Assembly (NCBI GenBank): GCA_026709745.1
Contig: JAPOSJ010000021.1
Span: forward strand, 1-19,471
Length of the DNA stretch: 19,471 nt
Reading direction: 5' to 3'
Source of the DNA: Candidatus Dadabacteria bacterium
GTDB taxonomy: Bacteria; Desulfobacterota_D; UBA1144; Nemesobacterales; Nemesobacteraceae
The position numbers and the translations under genes are program-made. Of the stretch, positions 1 to 6,629 are shown piece by piece (within the stretch, counting starts at the first letter, position 1; every line of letters begins with the position of its first letter). The notes under the pieces were generated by a model, which saw nothing but the letters and a program-made list of their open reading frames with translations, ran no database searches and was not told the origin of the DNA.

Positions 1-936
1 GCGGTTATGGATGCTGTTTTTGGGTGGAAAAATTTTGTTAATGAAATTGTCTGGTATTACGAAAGTGGCGGAAGGACAATAAATCATTTTCCAAAAAAAC
101 ATGATTTCCTGTTGTTTTACTCAAAGAATAAAAAGAAAAAAATATTCGATGGAAATTCCGTTATGGTTCCAAGGAATGTTTGTGCTTCTTGTGGTATTAA
201 AATGACAAAATGGAATAACTTAAAGAAGCATGTAGACAAGGATGGACGTGTTTATAGAACAATGAAGTCTGCCGGCAAGATATATAAGTATTATGATGAT
301 GACCCGACAATGCCACCGGATGTTTGGCTTGAGTTTAATCACCTTCAACAAAAAGATCCTGAGCGCACTGGTTACCCGACTCAAAAACCTTTAGCTTTGT
401 ATGAACGAATGATATTAGCTAGCAGCAATAAAAACGATATTGTTTTAGACCCCTTTTGCGGTTGCGCAACTACCCTCGTAGCAGCCGAGAAACTAGAAAG
501 GCAGTGGGTCGGTATGGATATATGGCAAGGGGCATATAAGCTGGTTACAAAACGTATGGAAGATACAACAGGCTTGTTTGGCAATGTAACTTTCACCAAT
601 CAAATCCCAGTCCGTACAGATGACGGAGAATCTGCTTCACCTTTTCTCCGAGTCAAAGAGAAAGTCAAAGAGCCAGATGGGCCAAAGTGGTCAAGGGCAA
701 AGATGTATGAATACCTTATTGAACAGAACGGCCTTACCTGCCCTGGATGTAACCGCACTTTTGACGATCCTCGTTTCTTAGAATTAGATCACAATATCCC
801 TCGATCCGATGGTGGTATAAATCATATAACAAATAGAATCTTACTTTGTGGTCCGTGCAATAAGATAAAAAGCAATATCTACACGTTATCAGGCTTACGT
901 AGAATTAATAAGAAATCAGGGTTTATGAAAGAATAA
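1..936 (+). CDS. DNA methyltransferase-HNH endonuclease fusion (5' end outside window)
   Basis: The reading frame is open from base 1, so the first ATG (7) is probably internal and the N-terminal part lies outside the window. Numbering from that ATG: a family-typical stretch with FVNEIVWYYESGG opens the protein, a CxxC pair (C59, C62) sits in a lysine-rich insert, GYPTQKPLALYERMI at about 122-136 matches motif X, and DPFCGCATT at 148-156 is the AdoMet-binding motif I. Motif I lying C-terminal is the beta-class order of N6-adenine/N4-cytosine methyltransferases; the catalytic DPPY/SPPY motif should be upstream of the window. Residues 245-290 form a zinc-type HNH nuclease: C245, C248, LDH (260-262), N276, C281, C284. 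I infer that one chain both modifies and cuts DNA, or that the HNH part acts in another defence role. Composition is clearly more AT-rich than the genes from 2800 on, suggesting transfer. Confidence 0.85.
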   Translation, partial: AVMDAVFGWKNFVNEIVWYYESGGRTINHFPKKHDFLLFYSKNKKKKIFDGNSVMVPRNVCASCGIKMTKWNNLKKHVDKDGRVYRTMKSAGKIYKYYDDDPTMPPDVWLEFNHLQQKDPERTGYPTQKPLALYERMILASSNKNDIVLDPFCGCATTLVAAEKLERQWVGMDIWQGAYKLVTKRMEDTTGLFGNVTFTNQIPVRTDDGESASPFLRVKEKVKEPDGPKWSRAKMYEYLIEQNGLTCPGCNRTFDDPRFLELDHNIPRSDGGINHITNRILLCGPCNKIKSNIYTLSGLRRINKKSGFMKE

Positions 937-948
937 AGGGGTGTATTC

Positions 949-1122
949 ATGAGCGACAAAAAGAAAGAATGGGATAAAGTAAACCAGGCAGCCAAGCTGA
1001 TATTTAATATGGCAGCCGTTTCTCATAAGAGACCTAAAAAACCAAATAAACAGGATTTAAATCGTAAGTTTTCTTTGAAAAAAGATAGAAAGGGTAATCC
1101 GAAAATTAAAGAAGTCGAGTGA
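949..1122 (+). CDS. Small basic protein downstream of methyltransferase-HNH gene
   Basis: This is a 57-codon frame starting with ATG 13 bases after the methyltransferase stop and preceded by a good ribosome-binding site (AAGGGG at about 936-941, seven bases before the ATG). The product begins MSDKKKEWDKVNQAAKLIFN, is strongly lysine-rich, and has no membrane segment or recognisable domain. Tight spacing and the shared AT-rich composition suggest it is co-transcribed with the methyltransferase. It could be an accessory or control peptide of that cassette, but nothing in the sequence shows a function. I do not recognise the family. Confidence 0.6.
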   Translation: MSDKKKEWDKVNQAAKLIFNMAAVSHKRPKKPNKQDLNRKFSLKKDRKGNPKIKEVE

Positions 1123-1184
1123 GGGATTTAGATCGCCTTGTCAACTTTGCTATATAATTCCCCTATTTTTCGGGTGAACTTGAC

Positions 1185-1691
1185 GTGGCTTTTAGGCCCG
1201 ATAACCCTGTGAGTGGTTCTATAGAAGGCACAATGATTCCTGGCAATCCCGACAGTGACGTGTTTCCTGGCAGATGGTCTATGAACAAGAACCGTAATGT
1301 GGGTTTCAGTGTAAAGCTTGGATATTCTCCAAGGGAGGGATATTTTCTAGGTGAGGGAGGTTCGGTTTACACGGTCCTCGGGGTGCAGCGCCTTGATCTG
1401 ACTCTTGAAACCACCGCTACAGGTACGCTTTCAGACGGCACGATGTTTGTTGATGCCAAGTCCAGCGAAAAACGCTCCGTGACACCGTGGCTTTTCGGAG
1501 GCGGCATAGAAATCGGAAGTGAAAAAAACAGATTTGATCTGAGAATTACCTACTCAAGGTACGATATAACCTACGAAAACCGCAGCGGGACGGAACTTGT
1601 TCCCTCGGTAGTTGGCTTTGAGTTTGAAGTTTCCGAGTGGGGAGCTTATCTTGGCTACACGTGGTCGCCGGGATTCGGGCTTGGAATCTGA
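1185..1691 (+). CDS. Outer-membrane beta-barrel protein fragment, probably 5'-truncated
   Basis: The frame reads as alternating polar and hydrophobic strands with glycines and aromatics (for example NVGFSVKLGYSPREGYFLGE, WLFGGGIEIGSEKNRFDLRI, SEWGAYLGYTW), which is the pattern of an 8- to 10-stranded outer-membrane barrel. The only available start in this frame is GTG 1185, without a convincing ribosome-binding site. The frame stays open and protein-like back to 1158 (FSGELDVAFRPDNPV), just after a stop at 1155-1157. There is no signal peptide, although barrels need one. I therefore read it as the C-terminal two thirds or so of a barrel gene that lost its 5' end, possibly when the AT-rich cassette upstream arrived. 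A coding pseudogene is as likely as a working gene. Specific function unknown. Confidence 0.5.
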   Translation: MAFRPDNPVSGSIEGTMIPGNPDSDVFPGRWSMNKNRNVGFSVKLGYSPREGYFLGEGGSVYTVLGVQRLDLTLETTATGTLSDGTMFVDAKSSEKRSVTPWLFGGGIEIGSEKNRFDLRITYSRYDITYENRSGTELVPSVVGFEFEVSEWGAYLGYTWSPGFGLGI

Positions 1692-1893
1692 AGCACCGAA
1701 AAGTCAGTTTTCCGCTTGATTTTTAGGTTTTTCTGAAGAGAGGATCTTACAGTTTCTTGTCCGTGGAACCATAGATCTCTCCCGAATAGGATAAGATACC
1801 CGCTCTCCATTTTGCAGAAACGGAGATTCTGAAGCTGTTTGGAATTCCACCCGCCGTTACTTTCTCCTCCTGAGCTGAATGAATACACCATGC

Positions 1894-1926
1894 AGCGGTT
1901 AGTTTGTGCTTAACGCTCTTTTTTTT
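1894..1926 (+). terminator. Weak candidate rho-independent terminator
   Basis: AGCG-G-TTA at 1894-1901 can pair with TTAACGCT at 1910-1917 (seven pairs, one bulged G), followed by a run of eight T at 1919-1926. Orientation fits plus-strand transcription arriving from the barrel fragment and protects the convergent yidD end. The stem is short, so confidence is low. The 218 bases between the barrel stop and yidD otherwise hold nothing I can support. Confidence 0.3.
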
Positions 1927-2149
1927 CCCTTACGGGGTCATATCCTCCCGCGCTTAGGGGATGGCATCGAGATATTCTTCTGAGAGTCAACCAGATACCG
2001 GTAAGAGCACCATGTTCTTTTAGGGCTTCAATCGAATATGCGGAACAGCTTGGGTGAAACCTGCAGGTTGAAGGGAACAATGGAGAAACTATTTTTTGGT
2101 AGAGTCTTACAAAAAAGACCAGAAACCTGACCGCGGGCTTTTTCTTCAT
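1910..2149 (-). CDS. yidD: Membrane protein insertion efficiency factor YidD
   Basis: The 79-residue product carries the whole YidD signature: an N-terminal amphipathic stretch (RFLVFFVRLYQKIVSPLF), then CRFHPSCSAYSIEAL, then RISRCHPLSAGGYDPV. YidD is a small membrane-associated protein that helps YidC-dependent insertion of inner-membrane proteins. It starts 17 bases after the rnpA stop, the usual rpmH-rnpA-yidD arrangement, and is presumably transcribed from the rpmH promoter. In most bacteria yidC follows directly; here no yidC is present downstream. Length and motifs are normal, so the gene looks intact. Confidence 0.95.
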   Translation of the reverse strand: MKKKPAVRFLVFFVRLYQKIVSPLFPSTCRFHPSCSAYSIEALKEHGALTGIWLTLRRISRCHPLSAGGYDPVREKKER

Positions 2150-2166
2150 TTGATGCGCAGTGAGAG

Positions 2167-2505
2167 TTATTTTATCTCTGAGCAGATCTCGGAGAACTTC
2201 TTGTTGGATACATCGTTTTTTACCACGAATACCACGTCATTTGAATAGAATACGGGTTTATTTTTTCTGAAAACTTCCCGCAGCACCCGTTTTATCCTGT
2301 TTCTTCTGACGGAAAGTGGTGACACTTTCCTACCCGCCGATACTCCTAGGCGAGGAAATCCGAAAGAGTTGGTTTTCGTATAAAGTATGAAGTTTTCCGA
2401 GTAGATTCTAGAGCCTTGTGAGAATATGGTGCGAAAGTCGCGGGATGTCTTTATCTTGAATTTTGCGGGGAATGAATTGTTGGACTCAAGAACTACTTTT
2501 TCCAT
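2167..2505 (-). CDS. rnpA: Ribonuclease P protein component
   Basis: This is a 112-residue basic protein. It holds the family core FPRLGVSAGRKVSPLSVRRN followed by RIKRVLREVFR, including the conserved RNR helix that contacts the RNase P RNA, and an N-terminal FKIKTSRDFRTIFSQGSRI segment typical of the family. It is the protein subunit that assists the catalytic RNA in trimming pre-tRNA 5' leaders. The ATG lies inside the last codons of rpmH in another frame (13-base overlap), so translation is probably coupled to rpmH. The C-terminus is slightly short compared with the E. coli protein but all conserved positions are present. Confidence 0.95.
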   Translation of the reverse strand: MEKVVLESNNSFPAKFKIKTSRDFRTIFSQGSRIYSENFILYTKTNSFGFPRLGVSAGRKVSPLSVRRNRIKRVLREVFRKNKPVFYSNDVVFVVKNDVSNKKFSEICSEIK

Positions 2506-2642
2506 CTCCCAACCGTAAGAACATGCCTTCCCTTGGCAGTTCTTCTTTTTAGTATGCTTCTGCCTCCCCTAGTACTCAGTCTGGCGCGAAATCCATGCGT
2601 TCTGAGTCTCTTTTTTACGTGCGGCTGATAGGTTCTTTTCAT
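2493..2642 (-). CDS. rpmH: 50S ribosomal protein L34
   Basis: This 49-residue frame on the minus strand begins MKRTYQPHVKKRLRTHGF and ends VLTVGRWKK, a near-textbook L34 (large-subunit protein, arginine/lysine-rich, binds 23S rRNA). The stop codon (2493-2495) lies inside rnpA, so the 3' end overlaps rnpA by 13 bases. The ATG at 2642 has no Shine-Dalgarno sequence, and a strong promoter ends only about a dozen bases upstream, so the mRNA may be leaderless or nearly so. It heads the rpmH-rnpA-yidD operon. Confidence 0.95.
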   Translation of the reverse strand: MKRTYQPHVKKRLRTHGFRARLSTRGGRSILKRRTAKGRHVLTVGRWKK

Positions 2643-2653
2643 AGTTACAGGTC

Positions 2654-2682
2654 AGAATAACAGGTAAAAATTTGAAGGTCAA
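2654..2682 (-). promoter_or_regulatory. Sigma-70-type promoter of rpmH-rnpA-yidD
   Basis: Reading the minus strand: TTGACC (2682-2677), a 17-base spacer, then TATTCT (2659-2654), preceded by TG one base upstream (extended -10). The expected transcription start, about 2647-2648, is only five or six bases before the rpmH ATG. Confidence 0.55.
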
Positions 2683-2732
2683 GGGAAATCGCGGACCGGA
2701 AATAGGTGCTACCAGATAATTTATGCCTCAGA

Positions 2733-2761
2733 TTGACAATAAACCAGTTGTTACAAATAAT
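2733..2761 (+). promoter_or_regulatory. Sigma-70-type promoter of oadGAB
   Basis: TTGACA (2733-2738), a 17-base spacer, AATAAT (2756-2761): perfect -35 and five of six -10 matches. The predicted start near 2768 leaves a leader of about 40 bases before oadG. It is divergent to the rpmH promoter 50 bases away. Confidence 0.55.
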
Positions 2762-2806
2762 AAATACCTAACAAATTTAAACGGTTTTTGAGATTCTTCG
2801 TTTATT

Positions 2807-3037
2807 ATGATCATTGAAGGCGTGAAACTAATGGTCATTGGTATGGCCATAGTATATGTTTTCCTCATTGTGCTGATGTTTAGCGTAATGTTGTCCGCGA
2901 GGCTTTTTAAGGATAGTGGTGCCGGTGCGTCTGCGGGTCCTGTGACTCCGGTAAAATCCCGAAGAAACGTTACCCCGGTCATAGCGGCGGCCGTAAAGGC
3001 CTACAGGACGAAGCGTGCCGGTGACAGCTCATCTTGA
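2807..3037 (+). CDS. oadG: Oxaloacetate decarboxylase gamma chain (OadG)
   Basis: The 76-residue product has one hydrophobic helix at about residues 5-28 (VKLMVIGMAIVYVFLIVLMF), a flexible Ala/Gly/Pro linker, and a C-terminal TPVIAAAVKAYRTKR that matches the AI.AAV.AYR tail of OadG proteins. OadG is the membrane anchor that holds the alpha carboxyltransferase on the beta Na+ pump; in Klebsiella-type enzymes the tail also carries a zinc-binding region. The identification rests on architecture, the tail motif and the oadA-oadB genes that follow. The ribosome-binding site is weak. Its stop codon (3035-3037) precedes the likely oadA ATG by 19 bases. Confidence 0.85.
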   Translation: MIIEGVKLMVIGMAIVYVFLIVLMFSVMLSARLFKDSGAGASAGPVTPVKSRRNVTPVIAAAVKAYRTKRAGDSSS

Positions 3038-3056
3038 AGACCCCAAAGGTTTTGTC

Positions 3057-4874
3057 ATGAAGAAAATCTTATTTCAGGATACATCTTTTCGCGATGGTTT
3101 TCAGTCTGTTTTCGGGGCTAGAGTGCTTACAGAAGACTTTATTCCGGCTGTTGAAGCCGCCAAGGAGGCTGGAATAACCCACTTTGAGGCAGGCGGGGGA
3201 GCCAGGTTCCAAAGTCTATTTCTTTACTGTGGCGAGTCCGCTTTTGACATGATGGACCGCTTCCGCGAGGCAGCCGGACCGGACGCTAACCTTCAGACGC
3301 TTGCAAGGGGTATCAATGTAGTTGCTCTCTCCCAGCAACCCAAGGACATGATAGATCTCCATGCCAGAATGTTCAAGAAGCACGGCATAACTCACATAAG
3401 GAATTTTGATGCCTTAAACGACGTGAGAAACCTTGAGTACTCAGGCCAGTGCATAAAGAATGCGGGTCTGCATCATCAGGCCGTGGTAACACTCATGGAA
3501 CTTCCTCCGGGCTGCGAAGGCGCCCACGACGTTGATTTCTATATAGACAGGCTGAGAAAAATACTTGATTCAGGTCTTCCCTACGATTCCATATGCTTCA
3601 AGGACGCTTCAGGAACTTCAAATCCTAAAAAGGTTTATGAGACGCTTAAGGCCGCGAGAAAACTTGTGGGGGAAAATGTTATTCTCTGGGTGCACACCCA
3701 TGAAACAGCAGCGCAGGGGGTCAATCAGTATATGGCTGCCATAAATGGCGGGTGCGATGGGATTTGCGTCGCGCGAGCCCCAGTTTCTGGGGGAACATCT
3801 CAACCGGACCTGGTATCGATGTGGAATGCCCTTAAGGGGACGGAGTACACCCTCGATGTTGAGATAAACAAGGTTCTTGAGGCGAATTCAGTGTTCAAGG
3901 AATGCATGTCGGGCTATTATTTCCCGCCTGAAGCCCTTCGGGTTTCTTCAGAGGTTCTGCTCTCTCCGATGCCCGGCGGAGCACTTACAGCGAACACTAT
4001 GATGATGAGAGACACGGGCACTCTTGATCTTTACCCCAAGGTGATTGAGGCCATGAGTGAATGTGTTGCGAAAGGTGGATTTGGAACCTCGGTTACACCG
4101 GTTTCCCAGTTCTATTTCCAGCAGGCCTACGCAAACGTCACTCAAGGACCTTGGAAGAAGATAACCGATGGTTATGGCAACATGGTGCTCGGATACTTCG
4201 GACGCACTCCCGTCGATCCCGACCCCGAAGTGGTGGCAATAGCCGAAGAGCAGATGGGTAAGCCCCGCTTTGAGGGTAACCCGCTTGACATACTTGAGCC
4301 TGGGATTCCGAAGGCGACTGAGATTCTCGAAAAAGAAGGTCTTCCTGTTACAGAAGAGAACATATTCATAGTGGGTGCTCTCCAGACCCAGGGCGGAAAC
4401 AAGGGACTTGAATTTCTCAAGGGGAATTTTAGCGTCAACATCAGAAGGGATGCGCCTGAGCAGAAGCCTCAGGAGAAACAGGGCCTTGGCACCAGCGTGG
4501 CTTCAAAAGTGTCAGGTAGCGCTGAGAATTTCGTCATCACAGTTGACGGAAAAAGTTACAATGTAAGTGTAAAAGAAGGAACTTCGGAGGTTGCCTCGGT
4601 AACAGAAACTCCGGCACCCAATAAATCTTCTGTGATGGATGAAGACTCTCCAGATGTGGTAGCTGTTACGGCTAGCGTTCCCGGTAACATTTACAGGGTA
4701 CTTGTCAGTACCGGAGAGAAGATAAAGGAAAATCAGACGCTTATAATGCTTGAAGCCATGAAGATGGAAACTCCCGTTGCCTCTCCATGCGATGGAGAAA
4801 TCGTTTCCATTGAGGTAGAACAGGGACAGGTAGTGGAGACAGGTCAGCTTATCCTTACCATTCTTCCATCGTAA
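3057..4874 (+). CDS. oadA: Oxaloacetate decarboxylase alpha chain / biotin-carrying carboxyltransferase
   Basis: I chose ATG 3057 over upstream GTG 3015 because AAAGG sits seven bases before it and MKKILFQDTSFRDGFQS is the natural N-terminus. The product has 605 residues. Residues 1 to about 300 are the carboxyltransferase barrel, with D13 in FRDGFQ, K182 in ICFKDASG, and H213 and H215 in WVHTHET as the expected metal/carboxyl-transfer residues. A conserved helical domain (SPMPGGALTANTMMMRD and following) runs to about 470, then a Pro/Ala-rich linker, then a C-terminal biotinyl domain with EAMKMET where K569 is the biotinylated lysine. It takes CO2 from oxaloacetate (or a related 2-oxo acid) onto biotin and hands it to OadB. 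The motif reads RDGFQ instead of the usual RDAHQ, placing it in a divergent OadA/PycB-like branch; a pyruvate carboxylase B role cannot be excluded, but oadG and oadB next door favour the Na+ pump. Confidence 0.9.
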   Translation: MKKILFQDTSFRDGFQSVFGARVLTEDFIPAVEAAKEAGITHFEAGGGARFQSLFLYCGESAFDMMDRFREAAGPDANLQTLARGINVVALSQQPKDMIDLHARMFKKHGITHIRNFDALNDVRNLEYSGQCIKNAGLHHQAVVTLMELPPGCEGAHDVDFYIDRLRKILDSGLPYDSICFKDASGTSNPKKVYETLKAARKLVGENVILWVHTHETAAQGVNQYMAAINGGCDGICVARAPVSGGTSQPDLVSMWNALKGTEYTLDVEINKVLEANSVFKECMSGYYFPPEALRVSSEVLLSPMPGGALTANTMMMRDTGTLDLYPKVIEAMSECVAKGGFGTSVTPVSQFYFQQAYANVTQGPWKKITDGYGNMVLGYFGRTPVDPDPEVVAIAEEQMGKPRFEGNPLDILEPGIPKATEILEKEGLPVTEENIFIVGALQTQGGNKGLEFLKGNFSVNIRRDAPEQKPQEKQGLGTSVASKVSGSAENFVITVDGKSYNVSVKEGTSEVASVTETPAPNKSSVMDEDSPDVVAVTASVPGNIYRVLVSTGEKIKENQTLIMLEAMKMETPVASPCDGEIVSIEVEQGQVVETGQLILTILPS

Positions 4875-4878
4875 GCCT

Positions 4879-6180
4879 ATGAAAAGATTCATACTCATTT
4901 TCGCGATTCTCGGATTTTCCCTAGGAATGTTTTCAGGCATCCCTGATTGTCTCGGGGATACGGTAAGCGAGGTTGAGGCTGCAGCGGCGGAACAAGACAG
5001 AAAGCTTGCGTCTTTCCCCCAGCTTTTAAATAACATAGCTACCAGCACGGGCATCTACGGGTTCATCGCAGGCAATGCTTCTTCTTGGACTAACGGGTTG
5101 GGCATGTTTCTTATGATAGTGGTAGGCTTTCTTCTTCTCTACCTTGGGATTGCTAAAAAATTCGAACCTCTTCTTCTTGTTACAATAGCTTTCGGGTGCA
5201 TATTGGCCAACATTCCGCTTGCGGGGATAAGTGACCCTGGCGGGGTGCTTTATTACGTTTACGATGTTGGTATAAAGACTGGTATTTTCCCCCTTCTTAT
5301 ATTCATGGGAGTGGGAGCGCTTACCGACTTCGGCCCCCTTCTGGCCAACCCTAAGACGGTTCTTCTGGGGGGTGCTGCGCAGTTCGGAATTTTCTCGACG
5401 TTGATAGGAGCACTTGTGCTTGCTCGCTACGTACCCGGAATCGATTTTTCCCTGACCGACGCGGCGTCGATAGGAATAATAGGGTCAGCTGACGGACCGA
5501 CCTCAATTTACATTTCTTCTCAGCTTGCCCCTAGGCTTCTCGGTGCGGTCTCAGTCGCCGCGTATTCCTACATGGCTCTTGTACCTATAATCCAGCCCCC
5601 GATAATGAAGGCTCTTACTTCTTCTGAAGAGAGAAAAATAAGGATGAGCCAGCTTCGTCCCGTGTCGAAGAGGGAAAGAATAATGTTTCCGTTAATTGCT
5701 CTTACTCTCTGCCTGCTTTTTCTTCCATCGGCAGCGCCCCTGATAGGTTTTTTCGCTTTCGGCAACCTGATGAGAGAGTGCGGAGTGGTTGACCGCCTCT
5801 CGGATACGACGAGAAACGCCCTTATAAATATAGTTACTATATTTCTCGGTCTCGGAGTCGGCTCACAGCTTCTGGCCTCAGAAGTTCTGTCCCTTGAGAC
5901 CCTTGGAATACTACTTCTCGGTATTGTTGCTTTCTGCATAGGTACTGCCTCCGGGGTGCTGATGGCCAAACTAATGAACAGTTTCTCCGAAACCAAGATC
6001 AATCCCCTGATCGGTTCGGCAGGGGTTTCGGCGGTTCCGATGGCGGCTCGCGTATCTCAAGATATCGGGGCTAGGGAAGATCCACAGAACGTGCTTCTGA
6101 TGCACGCTATGGGTCCGAACGTGGCCGGAGTTGTGGGTTCTGCCGTAGCGGCGGGAGTGCTGCTTGCGGTTTTCCAGTAA
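4879..6180 (+). CDS. oadB: Na+-translocating oxaloacetate decarboxylase beta chain (OadB)
   Basis: This is a 433-residue multi-pass inner-membrane protein starting four bases after the oadA stop. Family hallmarks are GVGALTDFGPLLANP (about 144-158), IIGSADGPTSIYI (about 200-212) with the key Asp of the ADGPT motif at D205, and the C-terminal GSAGVSAVPMAARVSQ and LLMHAMGPNVAGVVGSAVAAG. It decarboxylates carboxybiotin on the alpha subunit and couples this to Na+ export. The N-terminus carries an extra signal-like helix (residues 3-25) and a polar stretch before the first conserved helix at about 75. The methylmalonyl-CoA and glutaconyl-CoA decarboxylase beta chains are homologous, but the partner here is an OadA-type alpha chain. 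Confidence 0.95.
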   Translation: MKRFILIFAILGFSLGMFSGIPDCLGDTVSEVEAAAAEQDRKLASFPQLLNNIATSTGIYGFIAGNASSWTNGLGMFLMIVVGFLLLYLGIAKKFEPLLLVTIAFGCILANIPLAGISDPGGVLYYVYDVGIKTGIFPLLIFMGVGALTDFGPLLANPKTVLLGGAAQFGIFSTLIGALVLARYVPGIDFSLTDAASIGIIGSADGPTSIYISSQLAPRLLGAVSVAAYSYMALVPIIQPPIMKALTSSEERKIRMSQLRPVSKRERIMFPLIALTLCLLFLPSAAPLIGFFAFGNLMRECGVVDRLSDTTRNALINIVTIFLGLGVGSQLLASEVLSLETLGILLLGIVAFCIGTASGVLMAKLMNSFSETKINPLIGSAGVSAVPMAARVSQDIGAREDPQNVLLMHAMGPNVAGVVGSAVAAGVLLAVFQ

Positions 6181-6562
6181 TTTTTTGATTTATCACCAAG
6201 TATATTTCCTGCTAAGAGATTTAAGGGACGGTCGGCAATTATTACCGGGTGAGGAACGAGAACTGTTGAGGCAAGGCGCTTTCGTTGGCTCGAAATAGTG
6301 CCAGAGTTCTTGTTACTGGAAGAAGGGAAGGGAAATATTGATAAATGCTGTTTTTGTTGAGGTTTTCATGGCGACTGTAAAAACTTCAAGCATATCCTTC
6401 TTAAATTGTGCCCACCAAAGCAAAACTTCCGAACCGTTCCTGCTCCGGCGGAGTATATCCCCTGATGCCCGTTGAAACAATAACTCTGCCGCCCGGTTTA
6501 GGAAATTATGAAGTACCACTTCTTAATTCCTTGGTTAACATGCTATAACACGGTTTTCTACC
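6181..6562. other. Intergenic stretch with no supported gene
   Basis: The 380-odd bases between oadB and the fur promoter hold only weak frames: a 68-codon minus-strand frame (6313-6519, with a possible AAGGAA site upstream) and short plus-strand frames around 6410-6545. None resembles a family I know and they overlap each other. It may be decayed coding sequence. No RNA gene or clear terminator is visible. Confidence 0.4.
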
Positions 6563-6591
6563 TTGACGCTTATCAATAACTGAATTACAAT
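6563..6591 (+). promoter_or_regulatory. Sigma-70-type promoter of the Fur-family regulator
   Basis: TTGACG (6563-6568), a 17-base spacer, TACAAT (6586-6591). The predicted start near 6598 falls at the edge of the candidate Fur/Zur operator, which fits autoregulation. Confidence 0.55.
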
Positions 6592-6600
6592 AAACTCTAA

Positions 6601-6624
6601 TTGAAAAACATTCTCATTTGACAA
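6601..6624. promoter_or_regulatory. Candidate Fur/Zur operator over the transcription start
   Basis: This AT-rich imperfect palindrome has TTG..AAA at the left and TTT..CAA at the right, enclosing CATTCTCATTT, which resembles the ATTCTCATT half of classic Fur boxes. It lies immediately after the promoter of a Fur-family gene. The match is suggestive only. Confidence 0.35.
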
Positions 6625-6629
6625 TTGCC

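Noticed and set aside
1138..1158. TTGTCA and TATAAT before the barrel fragment, like a promoter
   Set aside because: The spacer is only nine bases, too short for sigma-70, and no proper -35 lies at 16-18 bases.
1655..1891. 78-codon minus-strand frame downstream of yidD, in the position where yidC would be
   Set aside because: It has no YidC or other family features, no ribosome-binding site, and overlaps the barrel frame; treated as chance.
2643..2806. Possible replication origin near rpmH
   Set aside because: No DnaA-box-like TTATCCACA copies and no dnaA or dnaN next to it; only two divergent promoters are visible.
4512..5054. 180-codon minus-strand frame across the oadA/oadB junction
   Set aside because: It is antisense to two well-identified genes and has no family resemblance.
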